This document shows, in pieces, positions 34,411 through 44,313 of a DNA stretch of 64,000 nt; position 1 is the stretch's first letter, and every line of letters begins with the position of its first letter. The DNA comes from Arthrobacter silvisoli (GTDB taxonomy: Bacteria > Actinomycetota > Actinomycetes > Actinomycetales > Micrococcaceae). The stretch lies in NCBI RefSeq assembly GCF_003369445.1, contig NZ_QRCU01000003.1, positions 1-64,000 on the forward strand, read 5' to 3'. The translations under genes were made by a program, and so were the position numbers. The notes below the pieces were generated by a model. It made no database searches, had not been told where the DNA came from, and saw only the letters and a program-made list of their open reading frames with translations.

Positions 34411-34500
34411 ATTCTGCTGGATCACCCGCACACGGCCCACCTGAAAAACAGGACATTCCGGCGGCCTCGCCCTGGAGCAGCCCCGGTGATCCAGCAGAAT
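34411..34500. repeat. Large inverted repeat with perfect 16-bp arms
   Basis: ATTCTGCTGGATCACC (34411-34426) is exactly complementary to 34485-34500 across a 58-base spacer. The spacer has its own small hairpin CCTG-AAAAA-CAGG at about 34440-34452. It lies between divergent genes. The shape fits a mobile palindromic element or a structured site; I see no second copy in the window. Confidence 0.75.
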
Positions 34501-34570
34501 CTCCACCCAGCCGCCCACCAGAACCCCGTCACAACGCCCCAGGCCCGAAACGCCCCCATCACACCTCCAA

Positions 34571-34607
34571 TTGACAGGCCCTTGTGACCCGTGCCATATT
34601 CTTAATC
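34571..34607 (+). promoter_or_regulatory. Leaderless promoter of the GntR regulator
   Basis: -35 TTGACA (34571-34576), an 18-base spacer, and -10 CATATT (34595-34600) place transcription start at about 34607-34608, which is the GTG itself. The upstream in-frame start (34584) would lie inside the promoter, so the GTG at 34608 is the real one and the mRNA is leaderless. Confidence 0.65.
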
Positions 34608-35366
34608 GTGAACCTGTCAGACAGCCGGACAGCAGGACAGGCCGAGGGCGGCCAGTCGCCGTTGCCAATCACCCCGGCGCCGCGTGCCGCCACTCCCCTT
34701 GTCCGCCTCAGCGCGGCCGAGGCAGTCTTCAACGCCATCCGGCAGGACATCGAATCCGGCGCGGTCGAGCTCGGCGCGAAACTCAGCTCCGAAGCCACCC
34801 TCGCAGGCCAGTACGGAGTGAGCCGCTCCGTGATCCGCGAAGCCCTCCGCTCCTGCAACGCACTCGGCCTGACAGTCACGAAGACCGGCAAAGGCACCTT
34901 CGTGGTCGCCGACAAGGTGGCCAACGACCTGACGCTGGGCCCATACTCCGCCCGCGACCTCAACGAGGCCCGCCCGCACATCGAAGTTCCCGCCGCGGGC
35001 CTGGCAGCACAGCGCCGTAGCGATGAGGACCTCAAGCAACTCCGCGGGCTTATGGAAGAGATGCTTGCCGAAAACGATCCCGAGGGATGGGTCAGCCTCG
35101 ACGCCGCGTTCCACTCGATCATTGCCCGGGCCAGCGGCAACAAGGTCTTCGAAAGCGTCGTGGCCGATATCCGCGAGGCCCTCGCCCACCAGTCCGAAAC
35201 CCTGAACATGGTGGCCGACCGCCGGCACGCCTCCGACAACGAACACCTCCGCATCATCGAGGCCATCGACGCCGGCAACGCCAAGGCCGCCGAAGCCGCC
35301 ATGGCAGCCCACCTCGAGGCCGTCAGCCTCGCACTGGACAGCATCCTCAACTCCCACGCGGACTAG
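34608..35366 (+). CDS. GntR-family (FadR/FCD) regulator of the asparagine-aspartate operon
   Basis: The 252-residue protein has a GntR winged helix (AVFNAIRQDIESGAVELGAK, GVSRSVIREALRSCNALGLT, GKGTFVV) and a C-terminal FCD ligand domain with metal-binding histidines (FHSIIARASGN, AAHLEAVSLALDS). It is the first gene before asparaginase, aspartate ammonia-lyase and a permease, so it probably senses asparagine, aspartate or a product and controls the set. Its own promoter indicates a leaderless mRNA. Confidence 0.9.
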   Translation: MNLSDSRTAGQAEGGQSPLPITPAPRAATPLVRLSAAEAVFNAIRQDIESGAVELGAKLSSEATLAGQYGVSRSVIREALRSCNALGLTVTKTGKGTFVVADKVANDLTLGPYSARDLNEARPHIEVPAAGLAAQRRSDEDLKQLRGLMEEMLAENDPEGWVSLDAAFHSIIARASGNKVFESVVADIREALAHQSETLNMVADRRHASDNEHLRIIEAIDAGNAKAAEAAMAAHLEAVSLALDSILNSHAD

Positions 35367-35435
35367 CCCTGCCGCCCGCGGGCCGAACCGCCCGAAGCAG
35401 TACAGACCACTACGAAACAACTACCTAAGGACGCC

Positions 35436-36476
35436 ATGCCGACCCCGCACCACGTCCCCTTGGCCGAGCAGACCCGCGACGGCCTCGTCGAGAGCATCCA
35501 CTACGGTTCGCTCATCGCCCTCGGCCCCGCGAGCGAACGCCCCGCAAGCGCCGGACACCCCGGAACCACGACGGAAACCAAGGTGGCCGCCGGCGATCCC
35601 GACGCGCCCATCTACCCGCGTTCCTCCCTCAAGCCTCTGCAGGCGGTTGCGCTGCTGCGCGCCGGACTCGAGCTTCCGCAGGACCTCCTCGCCCTCACGG
35701 CGGCCAGCCACTCGGGCGCAGCCATGCACCAGGACGGCGCCCGCCGGATCCTTGAAATGCACGGCCTGGACGAAGAGGCCCTGGCCAACAGCACCGATCT
35801 TCCCTACGGCACCCAGGAGCGCGAGGCCTGGCTCCGCGCCGGCAACGGCCCCACGCAGCTGGCCCAGAACTGCTCGGGCAAGCACGCTTCCATGGCCGCG
35901 GTCTGCACCATCAACGGCTGGCCGGTGGAGGGCTACCTGCACCCGGAGCACCCGCTTCAGGTCCTCGTCCGTGACACCATCACCGAGCTCACCGGCGAAG
36001 ACGCGGCCGCAGTCAGCACCGACGGCTGCGGCACCCCGCTCTTCGCACACAGCCTGCGCGGCATGGCCCGCGCCTACGGCCGGCTCGCCGCCGCGGGACC
36101 GGAAACCCAGGAAGGCCAGGTGGGCTACGCCATGCGCGCTTTCCCGGAGATGGTGGCCGGCGAAGGCCGCGACGTCACCGCACTGATGCGCGCGGTGCCG
36201 GGCCTGCTCGCCAAGGACGGCTTCGAAGGACTGCAGCTGATCGGCCTGGCGGACGGGACCGGCGTCGCGATCAAGATTTCCGACGGCGGCGACCGCGCCC
36301 GCCTGCCCGTCACCCTGCGGGTCCTCGCCGAACTGGGAGTATTCAGCGAGCTGGGGGTCGACGCCGATGCCCTGGCTGGGCTGCAGATCCCGCCGGTGCT
36401 GGGCGGAGGCAAAGCAGTCGGTGTCCTCCGCGCCGCCGGTTTCCTTCCCGTCGCCGACCTCCAGTCCGCCCGCTGA
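35436..36476 (+). CDS. L-asparaginase (Asparaginase_II family)
   Basis: The 346-residue protein matches the actinobacterial asparaginase II family: IYPRSSLKPLQAVALLRAGL, ALTAASHSGAAMHQDGARRI, NCSGKHASMAAVC and STDGCGTPLFAHSL. It hydrolyses asparagine to aspartate and ammonia. This is the thermolabile Rhizobium-type fold, not the E. coli AnsA/AnsB type. It lies 69 bases after the GntR gene and before aspartate ammonia-lyase, giving asparagine to aspartate to fumarate. No signal peptide is present. Confidence 0.92.
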   Translation: MPTPHHVPLAEQTRDGLVESIHYGSLIALGPASERPASAGHPGTTTETKVAAGDPDAPIYPRSSLKPLQAVALLRAGLELPQDLLALTAASHSGAAMHQDGARRILEMHGLDEEALANSTDLPYGTQEREAWLRAGNGPTQLAQNCSGKHASMAAVCTINGWPVEGYLHPEHPLQVLVRDTITELTGEDAAAVSTDGCGTPLFAHSLRGMARAYGRLAAAGPETQEGQVGYAMRAFPEMVAGEGRDVTALMRAVPGLLAKDGFEGLQLIGLADGTGVAIKISDGGDRARLPVTLRVLAELGVFSELGVDADALAGLQIPPVLGGGKAVGVLRAAGFLPVADLQSAR

Positions 36477-36527
36477 CGCGGACTCCGGACCCGCAGCCCG
36501 CCCGCTGACGCGGGCGCCGGACCCGCG
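36464..36527 (+). repeat. Imperfect 32-bp tandem duplication at the asparaginase 3' end
   Basis: CCGCCCGCTGACGCGG occurs at 36466-36481 (covering the stop codon) and again at 36498-36513, each followed by a CCGGACCCG block. The duplication places a copy of the gene's last codons in the spacer before aspA. Confidence 0.7.
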
Positions 36528-36597
36528 CCGCTACACAGCGTGGGCGGGCCGGACCCCGGACACAAACCACGTGCCAACACCATTGATAAGGACAGCC

Positions 36598-38022
<1,425 letters not shown>

Positions 38023-38083
38023 CACCTCGCCGCCGCGCCGGGTCCCTACCGGAAGCGTCCGTCACCGGAGCGGCAGCGAGCAC

Positions 38084-38113
38084 GACGACGGCGGCCGGCT
38101 TTCCGCCGTCGTC
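38084..38113 (+). terminator. Hairpin between aspA and the permease gene
   Basis: GACGACGGCGG and its complement CCGCCGTCGTC (38084-38094, 38103-38113) form an 11-bp stem with an 8-base loop. There is no T-run, so it is more likely a partial stop or mRNA-stability element inside the operon than a full terminator. Confidence 0.5.
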
Positions 38114-38155
38114 CCCTAACCGGAACCTCCCCACAGGACACCCCTAAGGATCCCC

Positions 38156-39670
38156 ATGAGCAATCAACCCATCACCGACCACACGGTCCCGCCGCAGGCG
38201 CACGCAACCGAGAAGCTGCTGCACGCCGAGGACAAGGGCTACCACAAGAACCTCAAGCCGCGTCAGATCCAGATGATCGCGATCGGCGGCGCGATCGGCA
38301 CCGGCCTGTTCCTGGGTGCCGGCGGCCGCCTGAACGCCGCGGGCCCGTCCCTGGTGCTCTCCTACGCGATCTGCGGCGCGTTCGTGTTCCTGATCCTGCG
38401 GGCCCTGGGCGAACTCGTCCTGCACCGTCCGTCCTCGGGCTCCTTCGTCTCCTACGCCCGTGAGTTCTTCGGCGAAAAGGCCGCCTTCGCCTCGGGCTGG
38501 TTCTACTGGATCAACTGGGCCATGACCACCATCGTGGACATCACGGCCGCGGCCATCTACATGAACTTCTTCGGCAAATACGTGCCTTGGATCGGCGCCG
38601 TGCCGCAGTGGGCCTGGGCGCTCATCGCACTGGTTGTCGTCCTTAGCCTGAACCTGGTCTCGGTGAAGGTCTTTGGCGAGATGGAATTCTGGTTCGCCCT
38701 GATCAAGGTCGCAGCCCTGGTGGCCTTCCTGATCCTTGGCATCTGGTTCGTCGCGTTCGGCACCCCCACCGGCGCCCCTACCGGTTTCTCGCTCATCACC
38801 GACAACGGCGGCATGTTCCCCAACGGCATCATGCCGATGATCCTGCTCATGCAGGGCGTCGTGTTCGCCTACGCTTCCGTTGAGCTGGTGGGCACGGCCG
38901 CAGGCGAAACCGAGAACCCGGAAAAGATCATGCCGAAGGCCATCAACTCCGTGGTCTTCCGTATCGCGGTGTTCTACGTCGGCTCGGTCATCCTGCTCTC
39001 GCTGCTGCTGCCGTTCACCACGTACCAGAAGGGTGTCAGCCCCTTCGTGACCTTCTTCGGCTCGATCGGCGTGCAGGGCGTGGACACCATCATGAACCTG
39101 GTGGTCCTCACGGCCTCGCTGTCCTCGCTGAACGCCGGCCTGTACTCCACCGGCCGCATCCTGCGCTCCATGTCCGTGGCCGGTTCCGCCCCGAAGTTCG
39201 CCCAGCGCATGAACAAGGCCGGTGTGCCCTATGGCGGCATCGCCATCACCGCCGGTGTCTCCCTGCTGGGTGTTCCGCTGAACTACCTTGTCCCCTCCGA
39301 GGCCTTCGAAATCGTCCTCAACGTCGCCTCGGTGGGCATCATCTCCACCTGGGCCACGATCGTGCTGTGCCAGATCCAGCTCAAGCGCTGGGCCGACAAG
39401 GGCTGGCTCAAGCGTCCGGCCTTCCGGATGCCGGGTGCGCCGTTCACCGGCTACCTGACGCTGCTCTTCCTTGTGGCGGTCCTGGTGATGGTGTTCATCG
39501 ATTCGCCGCTCACCCTCCTGGTCACCCTCATCGCCTGCGCGCTGATGATCGGTGGCTGGTACGCCTGCCGCAAGCGGATCCACGAGATCGCCGAGGCCCG
39601 GGACGGCTACACCGGCCTGTCCCCGGTAGTGGCCAACCGCCCGGCACCGGGCGCGGAAGACTCCATCTAG
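38156..39670 (+). CDS. Amino acid permease (AAT family, AnsP/GabP-like)
   Basis: The 504-residue protein has 12 hydrophobic segments and the amino-acid-permease signature ([60 protein letters not shown]). Proton-coupled uptake of amino acids is expected. Its place after asparaginase and aspartate ammonia-lyase points to asparagine or aspartate as substrate. An intrinsic terminator follows the stop, ending the operon. Confidence 0.92.
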   Translation: MSNQPITDHTVPPQAHATEKLLHAEDKGYHKNLKPRQIQMIAIGGAIGTGLFLGAGGRLNAAGPSLVLSYAICGAFVFLILRALGELVLHRPSSGSFVSYAREFFGEKAAFASGWFYWINWAMTTIVDITAAAIYMNFFGKYVPWIGAVPQWAWALIALVVVLSLNLVSVKVFGEMEFWFALIKVAALVAFLILGIWFVAFGTPTGAPTGFSLITDNGGMFPNGIMPMILLMQGVVFAYASVELVGTAAGETENPEKIMPKAINSVVFRIAVFYVGSVILLSLLLPFTTYQKGVSPFVTFFGSIGVQGVDTIMNLVVLTASLSSLNAGLYSTGRILRSMSVAGSAPKFAQRMNKAGVPYGGIAITAGVSLLGVPLNYLVPSEAFEIVLNVASVGIISTWATIVLCQIQLKRWADKGWLKRPAFRMPGAPFTGYLTLLFLVAVLVMVFIDSPLTLLVTLIACALMIGGWYACRKRIHEIAEARDGYTGLSPVVANRPAPGAEDSI

Positions 39671-39688
39671 CTTCCTTGAACGCGGGTC

Positions 39689-39744
39689 TGGCAGCTCGCG
39701 GCAGTGTTCCTTCTGAAACATTGCCGCGGGCTGCCAACTCTTTT
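39689..39744 (+). terminator. Intrinsic terminator of the asparagine operon
   Basis: Twenty-base arms (39689-39708, 39717-39736) pair at 18 positions around an 8-base loop and are followed by CTCTTTT. It is the strongest intrinsic terminator in the window on the plus strand. The opposing gene ends only about 40 bases later. Confidence 0.85.
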
Positions 39745-39794
39745 AAGGCACCTGCGGCTTTAAGGCACCTGCGGCTTTAAGGCACCTGCGGCCT
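39744..39794. repeat. Three tandem copies of a 17-bp unit at the epoxide hydrolase 3' end
   Basis: TAAGGCACCTGCGGCTT occurs at 39744-39760 and 39761-39777, and with one change at 39778-39794. On the minus strand the innermost copy encodes the final PQVP residues and stop of the epoxide hydrolase. The others repeat that end downstream, each carrying a stop codon. Confidence 0.9.
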
Positions 39795-40946
39795 GCGCAG
39801 CTTGCCGAAGAACTCCCGGATATCGCCGACCAGCAATTCGGGGGCCTCCATGGCGGCGAAGTGGCCGCCGCGGCCGAATTCAGACCAGTGCACGATATTG
39901 TGTTCGGGCTCGAGCGTGCTCCGGATTGACACATCCATGGGGAACACAGCTACCCCTGTCGGCACCATGGAACGCTGGCTCGCGCCCCACGCCCCGGCAT
40001 GCGCCGTCTCGTAATAGCAGTTGGCCGAGGACCCCGCGGTGCCGGTCAGCCAGTACAGCATCACATTGGTGAGCAGCAGGTCCTTGTCCACCGCATCTTC
40101 CGGCAGGTCCGCAGCCGGGTCGGTCCACTCCTTGAACTTCTCCACGATCCAGGCGAGTTGGCCTACCGGGGAGTCGTGCAGCCCATGAGCCAAGGTCTGG
40201 GGGCGGGTGATCTGGATCATCGCGTAACCGGACTGCTCCGTCTTCATGTATTCCAGGCGCTTCAGCCGCAGTTGCTCGGACTCGCTCAGTTCTCCTGTTC
40301 TGTCCGCGGGAGGCTCAGTGAACGCCGCGAGCCCGTTCGCGTGCACGCCAAGCACACGGTCCGGGTTGAGCCGGCCGAGTCCCGGGGAGATGACCGCGCC
40401 GGTGTCGCCGCCCTGCGCGCCGTAGCGCTCATAGCCCAGCCGGTCCATTAGCCCGGCGAACGCCCTGGTCACCCGGTTAGTGTCCCAGCCGGCTTCGCGG
40501 GTCGGCCCGGAGAAGCCGCTTCCGGGGATGGACGGGATCACCACGTGGAAAGCGTCCGCAGGATCGCCGCCGTGTGCCCTCGGGTTGGTCAATGGGCCAA
40601 TGATGCGCAGGAACTCAACGATCGAACCCGGCCACCCGTGGGTCAGGATCAGCGGCAGGGCATCCGGCTCGGGCGAGCGCACGTGCATGAAATGGATGTT
40701 CTGTCCATCGATTTCGGTGGTGAAGTGCGGGTACTTGTTCAGCTCCCGCTCGTATGCGCGCCAGTCGTAGGCATCGCGCCAGTACTCTGCCAGCCCCTTG
40801 AGGTAGGCCACCGGCACGCCCCGGCTCCAGCCGACGTCGGGCAGGTCCGTAGTCCACCTCGTCCTGGCAAGGCGCTCCCGCAGGTCATCCAGCTCGGCCT
40901 GGGGAATGTCGATGGTGAAGGGCTTGACTTCGCTGTTGGTCTTCAT
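39777..40946 (-). CDS. Epoxide hydrolase (EHN-domain alpha/beta hydrolase)
   Basis: A 389-residue protein with an N-terminal EHN domain ([40 protein letters not shown]), then an alpha/beta-hydrolase domain: oxyanion loop HGWPGS, nucleophile Asp in GGDTGAV, and catalytic His in GGHFAAME. It resembles microsomal-type epoxide hydrolases and hydrolyses an epoxide to a diol. ATG 40946 is used; a GTG three codons earlier is possible. It is divergent from a WYL regulator, which probably controls it. The 3' end carries a triplicated 17-bp unit. Confidence 0.92.
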   Translation of the reverse strand: MKTNSEVKPFTIDIPQAELDDLRERLARTRWTTDLPDVGWSRGVPVAYLKGLAEYWRDAYDWRAYERELNKYPHFTTEIDGQNIHFMHVRSPEPDALPLILTHGWPGSIVEFLRIIGPLTNPRAHGGDPADAFHVVIPSIPGSGFSGPTREAGWDTNRVTRAFAGLMDRLGYERYGAQGGDTGAVISPGLGRLNPDRVLGVHANGLAAFTEPPADRTGELSESEQLRLKRLEYMKTEQSGYAMIQITRPQTLAHGLHDSPVGQLAWIVEKFKEWTDPAADLPEDAVDKDLLLTNVMLYWLTGTAGSSANCYYETAHAGAWGASQRSMVPTGVAVFPMDVSIRSTLEPEHNIVHWSEFGRGGHFAAMEAPELLVGDIREFFGKLRRPQVP

Positions 40947-41008
40947 AGCCACCACCCTAGGAGCGTGCTAGGTCAGTTCCGGTCCTAGGTCGTGGCAGAC
41001 TTTAGGCC

Positions 41009-41968
41009 ATGTGGCAAACCTCAGCACGCCTGCTGCAGTTGCTCTCACTCCTGCAGACGCGGCGCACGTGGTCCGGGGCCGAACTGGCCGGGCGCCTGGA
41101 GATCACTCCGCGCACCGTCCGCCGCGATATTGAGCGCCTACGAAGCCTCGGCTACCCGGTACTGGCCACAGCCGGCACCGCGGGGTACCAATTGGGTGCC
41201 GGCGCGGACTTACCACCGCTGCTGCTCGACGACGACGAAGCCGTGGCGGTCGCCATGGGGCTGCGCACGGCCGCCGGCGGGTCGATCACCGGAATCGAGG
41301 AAACGTCGGTGCGGGCCTTGGCCAAGCTTGAGACCCTCCTGCCGTCCCGGCTGCGCCACCGTATCAACGCGCTGCAGTCGGTGACGGTGCCGCTGGCCGG
41401 CGGCGGTCCCACGGCAGATCCGGACACCCTCACCGCCATCGCCGCCGCCTGCCGCGACTCGCTGCGCCTGCGCTTCGACTACCGCAAGCACGACGGAACG
41501 AGCAGCATCCGCACTACCGAGCCACACCGGCTCGTGCACACGGGCCGGCGCTGGTACCTGGTCGGCTGGGACGTTGATCGCCAGGACTGGCGCACCTACC
41601 GGGTGGACCGCCTCGATCCGCGCATCCCCACGGGGCCGCGCTTCACCCCGCGCACCCCGCCAGACACCGACATCAGCGGCTACGCCTCGCGGGCGATCTC
41701 CACCTCGGCCTACCGCTACCAGGGCCGGTTCACCCTGCACGTCAGTGCCGAAACGGCCGCGGAGCGTATCGCCCCCACCACCGGTGCGCTGGAAGCGGTC
41801 GACGAGCACAGCTGCATCCTGCGGGCCGGTTCCGACTCACTGGACGAGCTGGCCATCTACATTGCAGGCAAGGGGTTCGACTTCGAGGTCGACGAACCCG
41901 CGGAACTCGTGGAACACATCAGGATGCTGTCGACCCGGCTCGCTGGCGCAGTACGACGGCGACCATGA
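41009..41968 (+). CDS. WYL-domain transcriptional regulator (YafY-type)
   Basis: The 319-residue protein has an N-terminal HTH_11 winged helix (RLLQLLSLLQTRRTWSGAEL, ITPRTVRRDIERLRSLGYPV) and a central WYL ligand domain (RTTEPHRLVHTGRRWYLVGW) with a C-terminal extension. WYL proteins sense nucleic acids or small ligands. It lies 62 bases from the divergent epoxide hydrolase gene, with repeated CTAGGTC and CCTAGG words between that may be its sites. The last 50 bases overlap the convergent MFS gene. Confidence 0.92.
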   Translation: MWQTSARLLQLLSLLQTRRTWSGAELAGRLEITPRTVRRDIERLRSLGYPVLATAGTAGYQLGAGADLPPLLLDDDEAVAVAMGLRTAAGGSITGIEETSVRALAKLETLLPSRLRHRINALQSVTVPLAGGGPTADPDTLTAIAAACRDSLRLRFDYRKHDGTSSIRTTEPHRLVHTGRRWYLVGWDVDRQDWRTYRVDRLDPRIPTGPRFTPRTPPDTDISGYASRAISTSAYRYQGRFTLHVSAETAAERIAPTTGALEAVDEHSCILRAGSDSLDELAIYIAGKGFDFEVDEPAELVEHIRMLSTRLAGAVRRRP

Positions 41969-43508
41969 CTGCCGCGGCCAGCATCAGGACCATGCCGATC
42001 GCCGAGGTCATCCCCACGCCGGAATCAAAGGCGTGCCGGGCGGACTCCAGCAGCGCCCGGGCCTGCTCCGCCGGGAGCAGCTTGGCGGCGTCGATCGCTC
42101 CGCCGAGGGTTTCGGAGGCCTGGCGGGCTGCGTCTCCTGCCAGCGTTGCCGGTACGTCCACGGCGGAGCGGTAGGCGGCGGTGAGGATGCTGCCGAGCAC
42201 GGCCGTGCCCATCACCGAGCCCACCTCGTAGGCGGTCTCGGAGATCGCCGACGCCGCACCTGCCTGCGGGGCCGGGACACTGGACAGGATGAGGTCGTTG
42301 GAGATGGTCTCCGCGGCACCCACGCCCGAGCCCACGACCGCGAAGCCGAGCAGCAGCGCCCACAGTTCCCCGCCCTGGCCGAACAGGAGCACCACGGCAT
42401 AGCCGCTCATGTTCAGCAGCAGCCCGGCAGTGACCACGTGGGCCGGGCGGATCCTGCGCACCACCGGCACCGTCACCAGGCCGGCGACAATGGTCAGCGC
42501 CAGGCCCGGGAGCATAAGCATCCCGGCCTCGAGCGGGGTGCGGCCGGCCACGAGCTGCAGGTGCTGGGACATGAAGTAGATGAAGCCCACCAGCGAGAAG
42601 ATGCTCAGCAGGTTCGCGGCCAGGGACACGCTGAAGGCCTTGTTCCGGAACAGGGTCATGTCCAGCATCGGCGCCCTGCCGGTGCGCTGGCGCCGCAGCT
42701 GCCTGCGGACGAACAGGGCCCCTGCCACGAGCCCGACGGCGAGCGGCAGCAGCGCGGCCGGGCCGCCGTCGTGCGCGAATTCCTTGATGCCGTAGACGAA
42801 CGGAACCATCGCCCCCATGACCAGCAGGATGCTGGCCGGGTCCACCGGCCCGGGCTTCGGGTCCTTGGATTCGGGCACCACGATCGGCGCCAGGATCAGC
42901 AGCGGCAGGAGCATCGGGACGGCCAGCAGGAACACGGCACCCCATTCGAAGTGCTCCAGGAGCAGTCCGCCGGCCAGCGGACCGAGTGCCGCGCCGCCGG
43001 AGAAGCCCGCCGCCCAGACGGCGATCGCGGTGCGGCGTTCGGTGGGGTCGGTGAAGATGTTCCGGATCAGGGACAGCGTCGCGGGCATCAGCATGGCGCC
43101 GAAGACGCCCAGCAGGGCACGGGCGCCGATCAGCTGGCCGGCGTTCGTGGCGAAGGACGCCAGCACGGAGACGAGCGCGAAGCCGGTGGCGCCGATCAGC
43201 AGGAGCTTGCGGCGGCCGATGCGGTCGCCGATGCTGCCCATCGGGACCAGCAGGCCGGCCAGCACCAGGGCGTAGACGTCGATGATCCACAGCAGTTCGG
43301 TGCCGCTGGGCTTAAGGGCCAGGGACAGGGACGGTACCGCGAAGCTGAGCACGGTGTTGTCGACGGCGATCAGCAGCACCGGGAACATCAGGGCGCCGAG
43401 GGCGAGCCAGCGGCGTCCGGCACCGTGCTGCTTGCCGCGGACGGGATCGGGACGGTTGACCGCCTCGCTCTCGGCGAAGCGTTCGCGCTTGGTGACGGAC
43501 GTGGTCAT
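41919..43508 (-). CDS. MFS multidrug efflux transporter (DHA2, 14-helix)
   Basis: The 529-residue protein has the DHA2/EmrB-QacA layout with about 14 helices: motif D1 FPVLLIAVDNTVLSFAVPSL, motif A GSIGDRIGRRKLL, and LLGVFGAMLMPATLSLIRNI. It is a proton-driven exporter of drugs or toxic compounds. A 28-bp palindrome (43551-43578) about 43 bases upstream looks like a TetR-type operator, but no TetR gene is adjacent. The 3' end overlaps the convergent WYL gene by 50 bases. It is unlikely to be the fucose importer. Confidence 0.92.
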   Translation of the reverse strand: MTTSVTKRERFAESEAVNRPDPVRGKQHGAGRRWLALGALMFPVLLIAVDNTVLSFAVPSLSLALKPSGTELLWIIDVYALVLAGLLVPMGSIGDRIGRRKLLLIGATGFALVSVLASFATNAGQLIGARALLGVFGAMLMPATLSLIRNIFTDPTERRTAIAVWAAGFSGGAALGPLAGGLLLEHFEWGAVFLLAVPMLLPLLILAPIVVPESKDPKPGPVDPASILLVMGAMVPFVYGIKEFAHDGGPAALLPLAVGLVAGALFVRRQLRRQRTGRAPMLDMTLFRNKAFSVSLAANLLSIFSLVGFIYFMSQHLQLVAGRTPLEAGMLMLPGLALTIVAGLVTVPVVRRIRPAHVVTAGLLLNMSGYAVVLLFGQGGELWALLLGFAVVGSGVGAAETISNDLILSSVPAPQAGAASAISETAYEVGSVMGTAVLGSILTAAYRSAVDVPATLAGDAARQASETLGGAIDAAKLLPAEQARALLESARHAFDSGVGMTSAIGMVLMLAAAVMVAVVLRQRAGSTAS

Positions 43509-43550
43509 GGTGGCTCGCTCTCTGGAAAAGGGTGGATGTCTGGCAAGAAA

Positions 43551-43578
43551 AAACTATACCGTCCAGACGGTACAGTTT
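43551..43578. promoter_or_regulatory. 28-bp operator palindrome between the MFS and GntR genes
   Basis: The inner ACCGTC-CA-GACGGT (43558-43571) is perfect. Extending outwards (AAACTATACC and GGTACAGTTT) only one pair is mismatched. The form is that of a TetR-family operator controlling an efflux pump. It lies between divergent genes and could serve both. Confidence 0.75.
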
Positions 43579-43641
43579 CAACTTCGCCGCATGGCGCCGC
43601 TGTTCCGCAGACATCGGACCACTCGCCGTTACGATTGAGCC

Positions 43642-44313
43642 ATGGCTGTGACTGACGAGGCGATCGGCAAGATCAAGGACATGTTGATCCGCGGCGAGCT
43701 CAAGGCCGGAGACCGGCTGCCGCCGGAAAAGGAGCTCAGCGAAAGCCTCGGCCTGTCCCGCAGCTCGTTGCGCGAAGCCGTGAAGGCCCTGGAACTCATC
43801 CGGGTGCTGGACGTGCGGCGCGGCGACGGCACCTACGTCACCAGCCTGGATGCGAAGCTGCTCAACGAGGCCGTGGCCTTCGTGGTGGAACTGCACCAGA
43901 ACCGCTCCATCCTGGAGCTCTTCGAGGTACGCCGGATCCTGGAACCGGCCACGGCACACATGGCGGCAAGCCGCATCACGCCGGAGGAAGTGGCCGCCCT
44001 CCGCGCCACCATGGACGGGATCGACGAGGGCACCGACGTCGAGGAACTCGTGGCCCACGACCTCGAATTCCACAGCATCATCGCCGCGGCCGCGGGGAAC
44101 GACTACCTCAGCGGACTGCTCGAGGCCCTCTCCGGGGACACGGTCAGGGCGCGCATCTGGCGCGGGATCACCCAGGAGAAGGCGGTGGCGCACACCTTGG
44201 CCGAGCACAAGGCCATCGCGGACGCCCTGGAACGCGGCGACGCCGAGTTGGTCCGGGCGCTGGTCACGGTGCACATCAGCGGCGTGGAGAACTGGCTGCG
44301 GCAGGCGCTCTAG
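43642..44313 (+). CDS. GntR-family (FadR/FCD) regulator, probably of the fucose cluster
   Basis: The 223-residue protein has a GntR winged helix (EAIGKIKDMLIRGELKAGDR, GLSRSSLREAVKALELIRVL, GDGTYV) and an FCD domain with likely metal ligands (HDLEFHSIIAAAAGND, LVTVHISGVENWL). Sugar-acid ligands are common in this group. It ends exactly where the convergent fuconolactonase gene ends, so the fucose catabolic genes are its natural targets. A TACGAT box (43630-43635) 6 bases before the ATG suggests a leaderless mRNA. Confidence 0.9.
   Translation: MAVTDEAIGKIKDMLIRGELKAGDRLPPEKELSESLGLSRSSLREAVKALELIRVLDVRRGDGTYVTSLDAKLLNEAVAFVVELHQNRSILELFEVRRILEPATAHMAASRITPEEVAALRATMDGIDEGTDVEELVAHDLEFHSIIAAAAGNDYLSGLLEALSGDTVRARIWRGITQEKAVAHTLAEHKAIADALERGDAELVRALVTVHISGVENWLRQAL

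Noticed and set aside
34584-34607. Longer start for the GntR regulator
   Set aside because: These codons overlap the -10 region of a good promoter, so they cannot be translated from that transcript.
41919-43508. MFS protein as the fucose importer
   Set aside because: Its 14-helix DHA2 layout and motif pattern are those of drug exporters, not sugar symporters.
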